Source: CAVONB01 sp963697205 (lineage in GTDB: Bacteria; Pseudomonadota; Alphaproteobacteria; Rhizobiales; Hyphomicrobiaceae). From it: a stretch of DNA of 64,000 nt. The first letter of the stretch is position 1. Every line of letters begins with the position of its first letter. Positions 23,709 through 35,285 of the stretch are shown one piece after another. The notes below the pieces were generated by a model. It saw only the letters and a list, made by a program, of their open reading frames with translations, was not told the DNA's origin and ran no database searches. Made by a program: the position numbers and the translations under genes. The stretch covers positions 124,001 to 188,000 of the forward strand of contig CAVONB010000008.1 in NCBI GenBank assembly GCA_963697205.1, written 5' to 3'.

Positions 23709-24875
23709 CTAGAACTTGCAGCCATTGGGAGCGTCGGCGACGTCGCGGATCGTGCCAACGATCTTCTGTGTGACGCCGTCGCCGTCGCGCACGGTTTCAA
23801 AGATGTAGATGTTCTGCACGATGTTGTTGGTCGCCGGGTCAATCTTCAGCGGCCCGCGCGGACCCGTATAGCTGACCTTGGTCAACGCAGCGGCAAGCGC
23901 GTCGCGTCCCTTCGCCCCGCTCTTGATGGCGGCGAGCAGGGCGCGCCCGGCGTCGTAGCCCTGCACGGCATACTCCGACGGGATGCGATTGGTCTTCTTC
24001 GTGAAGGCGGCGACGAAGGCCTTGTTCTCAGGTGTGTCGATCGTGGGCACGTAGTGCAGCGAACCGATCACGCCCTCGGCGGCTGGCCCTTGCGACTTCA
24101 CATAGAGCGGCGAGGTCAGGAAGCCGGAGGCGTAGAGTGGGATCTCCCCCTTCACCCCGAGCGAAGCATACTGTTTGACGAACGACACTGCCTCGCCACC
24201 GGCATAGAACACGAACAGCGCATCAGGCTTGGCTGCCTTCGCCTTGGTCAGATAGGGCCCGAAGTCCTGCGTCTTGCCGAATGGCGTGTAGTCGGCGCCG
24301 ACCATCTTGCCACCGGCGGCCTTGAAGGCCTCAGCGAACGATTCCATCATCTGCCGGCCGGCGGCGTAGTCGGGCGCCATCGTGTAGGCGGTGCGGATGC
24401 CCTTGTCGAACATCCACTTGCCCATCGGGCGGATGCCCTGGCTGTTGGAAAACGACACACGCGTGATGTACCGGCTGCAGCGCGCGCCCGTAGCATCGTC
24501 GTTGCCGGCGTTGGCCACGATCAGCGGCACCTTGGAGGTGTGCACGAAATCGCGCACAGCACCCAGCACGCCCGAAGACACGATGCCGACGATGACGTCG
24601 ACCTTGTCCTCCAGAACCAGCTTGCGCGCCTTGGCAAGACCGACCGGAGGCTTTACCTCCGTGTCCTCGCGCTGCACGATGATGTCGCCCGCAGCGCCGG
24701 CCTCTTCCAGAGCGAGCATGAAGCCCTCGTCGATCTCCTTGCCGAGCGCGGCATAGACGCCCGCGTAAGGCAGCAGCAGGCCGACCTTCTCGCCTTTTGC
24801 GCTTGCAGGCGCCGTTCCCGCCAGCACGCCCGCGACCAGACTGCCCACCATCCAGGGGCTCAAGCGCTGCAACAT
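23709..24875 (-). CDS. Periplasmic substrate-binding protein of the first HAAT transporter
   Basis: 388 residues from the ATG at 24875, which follows 'gggaggaacgtc'. A signal peptide covers residues 1-26 ('PWMVGSLVAGVLAGTAPASA'). The mature protein is a type I periplasmic binding protein ('KVGLLLPYAGVYAALGKEI', 'VDVIVGIVSSGVLGAVRDF', 'DAGRALLAAIKSG'). Such proteins bind branched-chain amino acids, amides, aromatic acids or other carboxylates. Neighbouring thiolase and molybdenum hydroxylase genes suggest an organic acid rather than an amino acid, which is inference. A last Cys (NGCKF) ends the chain. Confidence 0.85.
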   Translation of the reverse strand: MLQRLSPWMVGSLVAGVLAGTAPASAKGEKVGLLLPYAGVYAALGKEIDEGFMLALEEAGAAGDIIVQREDTEVKPPVGLAKARKLVLEDKVDVIVGIVSSGVLGAVRDFVHTSKVPLIVANAGNDDATGARCSRYITRVSFSNSQGIRPMGKWMFDKGIRTAYTMAPDYAAGRQMMESFAEAFKAAGGKMVGADYTPFGKTQDFGPYLTKAKAAKPDALFVFYAGGEAVSFVKQYASLGVKGEIPLYASGFLTSPLYVKSQGPAAEGVIGSLHYVPTIDTPENKAFVAAFTKKTNRIPSEYAVQGYDAGRALLAAIKSGAKGRDALAAALTKVSYTGPRGPLKIDPATNNIVQNIYIFETVRDGDGVTQKIVGTIRDVADAPNGCKF

Positions 24876-24989
24876 GACGTTCCTCCCGTACTGAAGGGCC
24901 CACGGCCCGCGTGTTTGAATTGTCGGTCGTGCTGCGAGGGTGGGCGAGGCCGGCATCGCCGCTCCGCCACCTGCCGGTAAGGGATGGAA

Positions 24990-25526
24990 CTAGGCGGGAA
25001 CAGCCGCCGCGTCGGACGCGAGCAGGTCATCGCACCAGGCCGCGATCGCCGTGGCCGTCGGCGCCAGCGTCTCTGCAAAGTCGGCCGCGAACGCCTGCCA
25101 GGCGGCGATCTGCGCGCGATTGACGGCGACCAGCACCGGGATGCCCTCGCCGAGCGCCGCCGCGATCACCGGGCGAAAGCCCGCACCCTCTGCCTCGCGC
25201 TTGCCGAACTTGTTGACGATCAGAAGGTCCGCGCCGTCGGCCAGCGCGGCTTCGGTCGCAGCCACCAGGGTTTCCAGCGCATGGGTGTCGAGGCGGCAGC
25301 CCCGCGCCATCGGCCCGCGATCCTCAGAGATCGATGTCTGGCGACCCGAGCTCAAGTCGGTCACCAGCATGTCGCACGCGCACCGGTCCACGCGCGGTCG
25401 CGAGCGCTGCACCGTTCCCGCAAGCCTGATGCCGCGCCCGGCAAGGCGGCCGGCCGCCTCGCACAGCAGCAAATCGACGGCGTTGCCTGTGCCTGGCTCG
25501 TAGACGATGGCGGCCAGAGGCTTCAT
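24990..25526 (-). CDS. DUF2478 family protein (THEP1-like NTPase fold)
   Basis: 178 residues from the ATG at 25526. 'EAAGRLAGRGIRLAGTVQ', 'CACDMLVTDLSSGRQTSIS', 'LLIVNKFGKREAEGAGFRP' and 'GIPVLVAVN' match DUF2478, a P-loop-like family often found with molybdate transport or molybdoenzyme genes. The N-terminal segment 'YEPGTGNAVD' stands where the phosphate loop would be but is not a classical Walker A. Encoded between the thiolase and the binding protein, it fits a helper role for the molybdenum hydroxylase encoded upstream. Confidence 0.75.
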   Translation of the reverse strand: MKPLAAIVYEPGTGNAVDLLLCEAAGRLAGRGIRLAGTVQRSRPRVDRCACDMLVTDLSSGRQTSISEDRGPMARGCRLDTHALETLVAATEAALADGADLLIVNKFGKREAEGAGFRPVIAAALGEGIPVLVAVNRAQIAAWQAFAADFAETLAPTATAIAAWCDDLLASDAAAVPA

Positions 25527-25572
25527 GTGATGAGCCCCGGAAGCCAGGGCGCGCCGCGGCACGGGTTCACGC

Positions 25573-26742
25573 TCACTTGCGCCGCTCCAGGATGGAAACG
25601 TAGTTGGCGACCGCTGCACCGCCCATGTTCAAAAGGCCGGCCAGCTTGGCGTCCTTGATCTGCATGCCGCCGGCTTCGCCCATCAGCTGCAGGCACGTCA
25701 TGATGTGCATCGACACGCCCGTCGCCCCGATCGGATGCCCCTTCGACTTCAGGCCGCCTGACGGATTGACCGGCAATTTCCCGTCCTTCTCCGTGATCCC
25801 CTCGCGGACGACCTTCCAGCCTTCGCCCGGCTTGGCGAGGCCCATCGCTTCGTATTCGATCATCTCGGCGAGCGTGAAGCAGTCGTGCGTCTCCACGAGA
25901 TCGAGATCGTCGAGCGTGACGCCGGCGTCCGCGCGTGCCTTCTCCCAGGCCATCCGCGCACCGTTGAACGCCGTGACGTCACGGCGCGACAGCGGCAGCA
26001 GGTCGTTGACATGGCGCCGCGCGCGAAAGCCGATGGCGCGCTGCATCTTCTCCGCCGTCTCCGCATCCGCGATCACGACGGCGGCAGCGCCATCGGAAAT
26101 CAACGAGCAGTCAGTGCGCTTCAGCGGCGCGGCGACATAGGGGTTCTTCTCGGAGAGCTGGTTGCAGAATTCGAATCCCAGGTCCTTGCGCAACTGGGCG
26201 TAAGGATTTGCAACGCCGTTCTTGTGATTCTTCGCCGCGATCCTGGCGAGTTCGGGGCTGCGGTCGCCGTAGCGCTGGAAATAGGTCTGCGCGATACGGC
26301 CGAACACGCCGGCAAAGCCGCCGTCGATCTCGCCCTCTTCCTTGCGGTAGGAGGCGCTGAGCAGGATGTCGCTCGTCTCCGCAACCGTCTTCGCCGTCAT
26401 CTTCTCCGCGCCGACCACGAGAGCGACGCGCCCGCGACCGCTTTCCACGAAGTCGAGCGCGGCATAGATGGCCGCCGAGCCGGTCGCGCAAGCGTTCTCG
26501 AGGTGTGTTGCCGGCACGTGGGCAAGGCGCGGGTCCGCCAGCGCAACCTGTGCGGCCTCGAAGCCCTGCTTTGAGAAACCGGAATTCATGACGCCAACGT
26601 AGATGCCGTCGACATCCTCCGGCTCGACGCCGGCATGGGCGAGGGCTTCGCCCGATACCCGGCCCATCAGGCTCTCGACATCGGGATCCTCAAGCTTCCC
26701 GAACGGGGTGTGGGCCCAACCCACGATCGCACCGCCTGCCAT
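25573..26742 (-). CDS. SCP2-type thiolase / acetyl-CoA acetyltransferase family
   Basis: 389 residues from the ATG at 26742. The nucleophilic Cys is in 'ENACATGSAAIYA' (about residue 85), 'ETHDCFTLAEMIEYEAMG' is the SCP2-thiolase variant of the second motif, and 'GGLKSKGHPIGATG' carries the catalytic His. Length is typical. It would cleave or form a beta-ketoacyl-CoA in the cytoplasm. It sits in a minus-strand cluster with a HAAT transporter, DUF2478 protein and molybdenum hydroxylase, consistent with a degradation pathway that ends in CoA thioesters. Confidence 0.88.
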   Translation of the reverse strand: MAGGAIVGWAHTPFGKLEDPDVESLMGRVSGEALAHAGVEPEDVDGIYVGVMNSGFSKQGFEAAQVALADPRLAHVPATHLENACATGSAAIYAALDFVESGRGRVALVVGAEKMTAKTVAETSDILLSASYRKEEGEIDGGFAGVFGRIAQTYFQRYGDRSPELARIAAKNHKNGVANPYAQLRKDLGFEFCNQLSEKNPYVAAPLKRTDCSLISDGAAAVVIADAETAEKMQRAIGFRARRHVNDLLPLSRRDVTAFNGARMAWEKARADAGVTLDDLDLVETHDCFTLAEMIEYEAMGLAKPGEGWKVVREGITEKDGKLPVNPSGGLKSKGHPIGATGVSMHIMTCLQLMGEAGGMQIKDAKLAGLLNMGGAAVANYVSILERRK

Positions 26743-26942
26743 GTCGTCGTCTCCCGGATCGAAAGGTTCAGGGCCTGAAATCTTAGGGGGCGCGGCAGGC
26801 GGCCGCAATATGACATATCGGCGGACCCGGCCCCGGCTGGGGCGTGGACCGGGCCTACGGTGATCACAGCCCAACAGAGAGGGGTGGCCGGACCTGCCGG
26901 TCCGACCACCCCCGTCGACGCGGACGTCAAAGCCTCCGGTCT

Positions 26943-29188
26943 TCAACTCTCCAGCTTTTCCAGCACCTTGGGTGGCGACATCGGCAAGCTGTAGAAGCGC
27001 TTGCCGACCGCGTTGTAGACAGCATTCGAGATCGCCGCGAGCGGCGGCACGATCGGAGCCTCGCCGACGCCGCGCACGCCCTGCGGATGCTTCGGGTTGG
27101 GCACCTCGATCATGACCGCGTCAAGCATCGGCAGGTCCGAGCACACGGGCATGCGATAATCCAGGAAGCTGGCGTTATCGACCTGCCCCTTCTTGTTGTA
27201 GACGTACTCCTCGTTGAGCGCCCAGCCCACGCCCTGCGCCATGCCGCCCTGCATCTGTCCTTCCACGTAGGCAGGATGCACCGCCTTGCCGACGTCCTGG
27301 AACGAGGTGTAGCGGACGACCCGCACGATGCCGAGGTCCATGTCGACCTCCACATCGCAGACATGGGTGGCAAAGCCGCCTTCCGCTCCCGTTGTGTTGA
27401 GCTGGGTGCCCGCGCCGACCGGGCCGCCCGTCTCGTTGGCCTTCGCGGCGATCTCGGCCAGCGTCAGCGGCTTGAACTTGCCGGCATTGTCGCCGGCCGG
27501 GTGCGCGGCCCCGTCTTCCCAGGTCACGGCGTCCGCGTCGATCTTCCAGATCTTGGCCGCACGCTCCTTGAGTTGCGTGATGACCTTCTCCGCCGACTGC
27601 GTGACCACCATGGCGGAGGCGAACAGCACGCGGCTGCCGCCGGTCAGGTTGGAGAAGCCGATCGTGGCCGTGTCGCCGATCAGCACGGAGACGCGGTTGT
27701 AGTCGATGCCGAGCAGCTCAGCGGTGATGTTGGCGATCGAAGCGCGCGAGCCGCCGATGTCCGGATGGCCTGTGGTGACGACGACGTTGCCGTCCTCGGT
27801 GATGTTGACCTGCGCGCTCGATTCGCCGCCGGCATTGAACCAGAAGCCAGATGCCACGCCGCGGCCCTGGTGTTTGCCCAGTGGCGCCTTGGAATGGGGA
27901 TGCTCCAGCGCGGCCTCGCAGCGTCTCGGCAAAACCGATGCGCGGAAAGACCGGACCATGCGCCGCCTTGGTGCCCTCGCGGGCCGCGTTCTTCAGGCGG
28001 AACGCCAGCGGATCCATCTTCAAGGCTTCGGCCACCTCGTCGAGGACGCACTCGACCGCATACGCGCCGATCGGTGCTCCAGGCGCGCGGTAGGCTGCGA
28101 CCTTGGAGCGGTTGGAGACCACGTCGAATCCGACCGAGTGCACGTTCGCGATATTGTAGGGCGCAAACGAGCAGCCCGCCGCACCGCGGATCGGCGAGCC
28201 GGGCAGGCCGCCGGCCTGCAGGTAGAACGTGCCCTGCGCGGCCACTATCGTGCCGTCCTTCTTGGCGCCGATCTTGACCGTGCTCATGGAGCCCGACGTC
28301 GGGCCCGAAGCGCGCATGACCTCATCGCGCGTCATGACCATCTTCACCGGCCGGCCCGACTTCTTCGACAGCATGGTGGCGAGCGGTTCGAGGTAGACGA
28401 TCGTCTTGCCGCCGAAGCCGCCGCCGATCTCGGCAGGAATGGCGCGGATCTCGCTCTGCGACAGCCCCGTCAGCAGCGCCGTCATCGCCCGGACCATGAA
28501 CTGGCCCTGGCTCGACGACCAGATCGTCGTCTTGTCGTCGGCGGCGACGCTGACGAGACAGGCGTGCGGCTCGATGTAGCCTTGATGCACGGGCCGCGTC
28601 TTGAACGAGCGTTCGATCACGACATCGGCGTCCGCGAAACCCCTTGTCGACATCGCCGAGCTTGTGCTCGAGGCGGCCAGCGATGTTGGAGGGCTTGCCG
28701 TCGAACTTGATGAAGTCGTGCAGGATCGGTGCATCCGGCTTGATCGCGTCCTCGATCTCGATGACGTGCGGCAGGACCTCGTAGTCGACCTTGATCAGCT
28801 TGCAGGCTTCCGCCGCGATCGCTTCTGAGGTCGCGGCTACGGCGGCGACGGGGTGGCCGTGGAACAGCGCCTTCTCGCGCGCCATGACGTTGCGGCGTCA
28901 TCCAGCGCATGTCCTGGATGCCGAGCGGGACCGGCTGTCGAGACAGGAAAGTCGACGATGTCCTTCGCCGTCACCACGGCCTTGACGCCGGGCAGCGCCT
29001 CAGCGGCCGAGGTGTCGATGGAGCGGATGTTCGCATGCGCGTGCGGGCTTCTGCAGCACCTTGCCCCAGATCATGCCGGGCATCGTGGTGTCCGCGGCGA
29101 ACTGGGCACGCCCCGTCACCTTGTCGGCTCCGTCCGGTCGGATCGTGCTCTGCCCGATCCACTTGTTCTTTCTAATCTGCTCGTTCAT
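26943..29188 (-). CDS. Xanthine dehydrogenase-family molybdenum-binding subunit (CoxL-like), frameshifted in this sequence
   Basis: About 750 residues once five frame breaks are repaired (near 27918, 28630, 28882, 28942 and 29047); each is fixed by adding back one CG/GC unit. Starts at ATG 29188, overlapping the stop of the small-subunit gene (TGATG). Landmarks: 'GKVLQKP.AHANIRSIDTS', 'AEIGGGFGGKT' (molybdopterin loop), 'AAYRAPGAPIGAYAVE' and, near the end, 'GVRGVGEAPIVPPLAAI' with the catalytic Glu. The AYRAPG loop differs from the AYxCSFR of true CO dehydrogenase, so CO is not the substrate; an aromatic acid, N-heterocycle or CoA ester is likelier. Complete in content, so I do not call it a pseudogene. 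Confidence 0.85.
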
Positions 29189-29668
29189 CACGCGCTCTCC
29201 CGCATATCGGCTGCCGCGTCGAGGACCGCCCGGACGATCTTGTCATAGCCCGTGCAGCGGCACAGGTTTCCAGCCAGCCCGAAGCGCACCTCGGTCTCGG
29301 TCGGGTTCGGGATTCTTGTCGAGCAGCGCCTTGGCCGCGACCAGCACGCCCGGCGTGCAGATGCCGCACTGCAAGGCGGCGTGCTCCAGGAACTTCTGCT
29401 GCAGGGGATGCAGCTTGCCGCCCTGGGACATGCCCTCGATGGTGCCGATGTTGCGCCCCTCCGCCTCGACGGCGAGCATCAGGCACGAGCAGACCAGTCG
29501 GCCGTCGAGCGTGATCGAGCAGGCCCCGCAGTCGCCCGTGCCACAGCCTTCCTTCGCGCCGGTCAGGTCGAGTTGGTTGCGCAGAACGTCGAGCATCGAA
29601 TGGCTCGCGTCGCACAGGAACTCGGTCGGCTCACCGTTGATCGTCGTGGTAACGTGTGTCTTGCTCAT
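29188..29668 (-). CDS. [2Fe-2S] small subunit of the molybdenum hydroxylase (CoxS-like), one frame break
   Basis: About 159 residues from the ATG at 29668. First cluster ligands in 'GCGTGDCGACSITLDG' plus 'LVCSCLML'; second cluster in 'LQCGICTPGVLVAAKALL' and, after a frame break near 29309, 'LAGNLCRCTGYDKIV'. Restoring a GA unit (GAGA) rejoins the frames as '...PETETEVRFGLAG'. The two clusters pass electrons from molybdenum to FAD. Middle gene of a medium-small-large (M-S-L) operon. Confidence 0.88.
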
Positions 29669-29673
29669 GTTTC

Positions 29674-30544
29674 TCAAGCCCCTTTCGCGCGTTCGGCGGC
29701 AATGGCGACCGCGCGCTTCAAGAGCACGCCGGCGACCTTGGTGCGGTAGGCGATGGTGCCGCGCTTGTCGTCGATCGGACGGCAGACGGCGCGGCAGGCA
29801 GCGGCAGCGGCGTCGAGCGCGCCCGTCGTCCAGACGCGAGCCGATCAAGGCCTTTGCCGCGTCCTCCACCAGCAGCACGGTCGGCGCAACGGCGCCGAGT
29901 CCGACGCGCGCCGCCGTGCACACGCCCTCCTTCATCGTCAGGCTGACGCCGCAGCCGACGACCGCGATGTCCATTTCCGTCCGCGGGATCATGCGCAGGT
30001 AGGCGTCGCCCGAACCCGCCGGCCGCGCCGGAAAATTGATGCTGACCAGGATCTCGCCGGCTTCCAGATTGGTGCGGCCAGGCCCGGCCGGCACGTCCTC
30101 GACCTTCATTTCGCGCCGGCCGCGCGGTCCCTGCACGGTCACCGTGGCGCCGGCTGCGACCATGGCGGGCACGCTGTCGCCGGCCGGCGAGCCGTTGCAC
30201 AGATTGCCACCGGCCGAGGCGCGGCCCTGGACCTGCTTTGAGCCGATCAGGTTGATCGCTTCGAGCACGCCGGGCCAGGCGTTGGCGAAACCGGCATGCT
30301 CGGCCAGCGCGGCGCCCGAAACCGCCGCGCCGACGCGGAATTTGCCGCCGCCCTGATCCTCGATGCTCGTCAGTTCGGCGATCTTCTTGATGTCCACGAT
30401 CACGCCGGGTTCCACGACGCCGGAGCGCATCTGCACCAGGAGGTCTGTCCCCCCGGCCAGGATGCGCCCGGCCGCGCCGGCCGCGGCATACGCGCTCACC
30501 GCCTCGTCGAGCGTGCGCGGCGCCAAGTATCGAATGTCTGTCAT
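29674..30544 (-). CDS. FAD-binding medium subunit of the molybdenum hydroxylase (CoxM-like), one frame break
   Basis: About 290 residues from the ATG at 30544, the first gene of the M-S-L operon. 'GRILAGGTDLLVQMRSGV' and 'GRASAGGNLCNGSPAGDSVP' are the two FAD-binding motifs of the vanillyl-oxidase-type fold; 'YLRMIPRTEMDIAVVG' follows. Near 29834 a GC unit is missing in a GCGCGC run; beyond it the C-terminal 'AVCRPIDDKRGTIAYRT' and 'VLLKRAVAIAAERAKGA' read in another frame. It accepts electrons from the iron-sulfur subunit. Confidence 0.86.
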
Positions 30545-31151
30545 GAAGCTGTCCCGTCGTTTCCGTCCCGGCCTGCCCCTTCTTGGTGTCGGGGGCGACC
30601 TCACAGGTCCTGCAAGCGTCCAGAACGCTACACGGACGCGGGGTGAATGCAACATCCCACGCGATCCGGACCCCGATCCGGAAGGGCAGCCCTGCACCGG
30701 AGGATGGGGCGGACCCGGCTTCGGATGGCGCTGCAACCTACATCGGATGGCGATCCGCGCCGCCGATCCACGGATCGCCTGCCCCCCACCGGTGCTCTAG
30801 GGCTTGAGCCATGCGTCCCTTGGTGAGGGTAAGATGGTCTTTATACGCCTTCTTCTTGGTCTGTCGCACGGCCGTGCAGACCGGCAATCGCGCGGACACT
30901 CCAGGACGGCGCCGACCGGCCTGTTGAGCTGCCCGTGGTGGACCTGCCCGCTTTCGCGGGCGGGTCCACCAGCCTCGATCCTGCTCTGCATGCGGGTTGC
31001 GGAAACGATGACCGGCCGGCCCGATCCGCCCAGACCCCGCCGAGCGGCCCGACATCGCCCGCGCCCTGGCGCAACCCGCCGGTGCCGGGATGACTGACCG
31101 GGCGGGGCGGCTCTGTGTCGTCGCCCGTACGCGCCATTCAGCGTGCCGCCC
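30545..31151. other. Gene-free stretch between the hydroxylase operon and ureG
   Basis: About 600 bases with no gene I can support. It must hold the promoter of the leftward coxMSL-like operon and the end of the leftward urea operon. A short dyad (ggcgatccgcgccgccgatccacggatcgcc, near 30747-30779; arms ggcgatccg and cggatcgcc) could serve as a terminator or operator. Confidence 0.4.
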
Positions 31152-31778
31152 TCAGGCGGCCAGCGCGGCGAGGCCGCCCTCCGTTTCGATGAAGCGGACG
31201 ATGTCGGCGACGCCCGTGCCCGCGGGAATGCTGGTGAACACGAACGGCTTGTCGCCGCGCATGCGCCGCGCGTCGCGCTCCATCACACTGAGATCGGCGC
31301 CGACGTGTGGGGCAAGATCGGATTTGTTGATCACGAGCAGGTCGGACCGCGTGATGCCGGGCCCGCCCTTGCGCGGGATCTTTTCGCCTTGTGCGACGTC
31401 GATCACATAGATCGTCAGGTCTGCCAGCTCCGGCGAGAACGTCGCGGCGAGGTTGTCGCCGCCCGACTCGATCAGCACGAGGTCGAGATTGGGAAATTTT
31501 CCCCGCATCGTCTCGATAGCCGCCAGGTTGATCGAGCAATCCTCGCGGATCGCGGTGTGCGGGCAGCCGCCCGTCTCCACGCCCATGATGCGATCCAGCG
31601 GTAGCGCCTGCAGCCGCATCAGGATCTCCGCGTCCTCCTTCGTATAGATGTCGTTGGTGATCGCGCAGATGTCGTAGCGGTCGCGAAAGGCGCCGCACAG
31701 CGCGGCGGTCAGCGTCGTCTTGCCGGAACCGACCGGTCCGCCGATACCGACGCGCAAGGGACCGTTGGGGCTGGTCAT
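31152..31778 (-). CDS. ureG: Urease accessory GTPase UreG
   Basis: 208 residues, unbroken. P-loop 'GIGGPVGSGKTTLTAALC', 'ICAITNDIYTKEDAE', metal-binding Cys-Pro-His in 'ETGGCPHTAIRED', 'ESGGDNLAATFSPEL' and the guanine motif 'LLVINKSDLAPHVG'. UreG hydrolyses GTP to deliver nickel to apo-urease with UreD and UreF. Its start overlaps the end of ureF by 4 bases. Last gene of the urea operon. Confidence 0.95.
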   Translation of the reverse strand: MTSPNGPLRVGIGGPVGSGKTTLTAALCGAFRDRYDICAITNDIYTKEDAEILMRLQALPLDRIMGVETGGCPHTAIREDCSINLAAIETMRGKFPNLDLVLIESGGDNLAATFSPELADLTIYVIDVAQGEKIPRKGGPGITRSDLLVINKSDLAPHVGADLSVMERDARRMRGDKPFVFTSIPAGTGVADIVRFIETEGGLAALAA

Positions 31779-32508
31779 GAGCGAAAGAGCCTCGTGTATT
31801 GCGTTTCGTGGGCCAGGGAAGCGATGTCGGCAGCGAAGGTCGCACTGCCGAGATCGTCGAGCGTGGACGTCATCGCGGCGTGAACCGCGCTGCGCAGCAC
31901 CGGCATCAGGTCCGCCACGATCCGCTGGCCGTCGGTCTGGCCGATGACGGACAGGCGGATGGCCGCGGAGGTGGCGTTGGTGATGGCGGCAACAGCGTAG
32001 GCCATCAGCGCGCTGTCGAGCGCGATGCCGCGCGCTGCCGATACGCTGCCGACGGCGATAGGATAGGCGCATGCCGGCGTAAGCGCCGCGCGCATGGCAC
32101 TGGCGCCCGGCCCATGACCGGCGTCCGGCCACCAGGCGGCGCTGATCGTGGCGAGGAAGGCGTTGCCCTGCTGGGTCGTCTCCAGGTGTCGCTCGGCGGA
32201 TGGCTGCAGCGCCAGGGCGAGGTCGTTGGCGGCGGCGAGGCGGGTCGAGGTCTGCGGCGAGGCAGGCGTGCCAGGCTTCCGCCAGCACGATCAGGTCCGC
32301 GCGCAGCGCCCCATGAGCCGTCACCGCGTCCAGCCAATCGCCAAGGCTCGCGCGATCGAAAATCGCGCCGCGTCTCCGCCGCCCGTTCCAGCCCCTGGCT
32401 GTAGGCGAAGCTGCCGATGGGGAAGGCCGGCGACAGCCACACCAACAGCTCGGCCGGCACGTTGGGGCCGAGCGTGTCGCAACCGGTCTGGGTGCCGCCG
32501 TCCCGCAT
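31775..32508 (-). CDS. ureF: Urease accessory protein UreF, two frame breaks
   Basis: About 245 residues after repair. N-terminus 'ELLVWLSPAFPIGSFAYSQGLE' (its core SPAFPIGSFAYSQGLE is the UreF signature). A GC unit is missing near 32366 ('TRRAIFDRASLGDWLDAVT' continues in another frame) and a second break lies near 32262; the C-terminal part reads 'ACAYPIAVGSVSAARGIAL', 'LMAYAVAAITNATSAAIRLS' and ends 'YTRLF'. UreF acts with UreD as the GTPase-activating scaffold for UreG. Confidence 0.88.
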
Positions 32509-32509
32509 C

Positions 32510-33160
32510 TCAGCGCGTATCGTTCTTGGCCGGGCCGATCTTCACGCTCACGCGCGAATGACTGTGCTGGCTGCCCTGTGCGTCTTGCCTGTGGGTGTGG
32601 CTCTCCGTCACGGTGTGGGTATGGCCGTGGCTCGTATGCGTGTGGTGATGGTGGTGATGGCCGTCGCCGTGGTGATGCGCCCCCGCGTGAGCATGCCCAT
32701 GCTCATGTCCATGGCCGCCGCCATGCCCGCCGCCATGGCTGTGATAGGCCCCGCGCACCGGGTGGAATGGCTCCGACACGTCGCGTACGCGAGCACCGAG
32801 GCCGATCAGCATGTCGCGGATGACGTGATCGTGGCCGACCAGGATGCGCTCGGCTTCGACCTGCGCGGGCAGATGGCGATTGCCGAGGTGCCAGGCGAGT
32901 TCGATCAAATGGATCGCATCGCGCCCGCAGGCCTCGATCAGAGCCTCCTCCGCTGCGATCACCTCCACGTTGCGCCCGTCGTCGAGCACGAGGCGGTCGC
33001 CGTGGCTGAGCATGACGGTCTCGGGCAGGTCGACGAGCATCTTGTCGCCGTGCTGAAGCGTCAGCACCTTGCGCCTCAGGTGCCGCTCGTCGGCGGCCAG
33101 GACGACGATGTCGAACGGCGTTCCCTGCGGCTCGCGGGCGACGGCGTGGCAACGCAACAT
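32510..33160 (-). CDS. ureE: Urease nickel metallochaperone UreE with long His tail
   Basis: 216 residues, unbroken. Peptide-binding N-domain ('GTPFDIVVLAADERHLRRKV'-type segment, here GTPFDIVVLAADERHL), metal-binding C-domain with 'DAIHLIELAWHLGNRHLPAQ' and 'VGHDHVIRDMLIGLGA'. The last 64 residues contain about 25 histidines, including one run of six, far more than most UreE tails; this suggests a nickel store as well as a chaperone. Lies 9 bases after the ureC stop. Confidence 0.94.
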   Translation of the reverse strand: MLRCHAVAREPQGTPFDIVVLAADERHLRRKVLTLQHGDKMLVDLPETVMLSHGDRLVLDDGRNVEVIAAEEALIEACGRDAIHLIELAWHLGNRHLPAQVEAERILVGHDHVIRDMLIGLGARVRDVSEPFHPVRGAYHSHGGGHGGGHGHEHGHAHAGAHHHGDGHHHHHHTHTSHGHTHTVTESHTHRQDAQGSQHSHSRVSVKIGPAKNDTR

Positions 33161-33169
33161 GGAAGCCTC

Positions 33170-34895
<1,726 letters not shown>

Positions 34896-34904
34896 AATGT
34901 CCTC

Positions 34905-35254
34905 TCAGGCGCTGCGCCATTGCGCCGTGCGGTAGCGCTCGGCAGCTCGGCGAAGGGCGTGTCGTCGAGGCCCGCGGCCTCGGTCTCGTCGAACCAGCGG
35001 TCGCGTCCGCTGTCCGGCAATCGCGCGCCGCAGAACGGGCAGTGCGAGATGACGAGGTAGCCCGGCCCGCCGTCGCGGATCGGAATGCCGTACTCGCCGA
35101 ACACCTCGTGGAAGACGAGCGCGACGTCGGGACACTCGAAGGGATCGGCGTGCTGCTCGCACGTGTGCTCGATCGCGGCGACCATCTCCGCGCAGCAGTG
35201 TCGTGCATGGGACGTCGGCGGCTGCCAGTCGTGATCGAGCGGCATCCACATCAC
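34905..35254 (-). CDS. Small Cys-rich DUF6980-like protein inside the urease operon, one frame break
   Basis: About 115 residues between ureB and ureC. Features: 'HARHCCAEMVAAIEHTC', 'DPFECPDVALVFHEVFGEYG', 'DGGPGYLVISHCPFCGARLP' and 'SGRDRWFDETEAAGLDD'. The paired cysteines (HCC, CPFC) suggest a zinc site. I match it from memory to DUF6980. A break near 34945 moves the last dozen codons ('RYRTAQWRSA') to another frame. No role is known; its position suggests a urease-linked function. Confidence 0.7.
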
Positions 35255-35285
35255 GCGACGGGTCGGGGAACAGGCGCGCGGACAT

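Noticed and set aside
26943..29188. Assignment of the molybdenum hydroxylase as CO dehydrogenase
   Set aside because: The active-site loop reads AYRAPG, not the AYxCSFR of form I enzymes.
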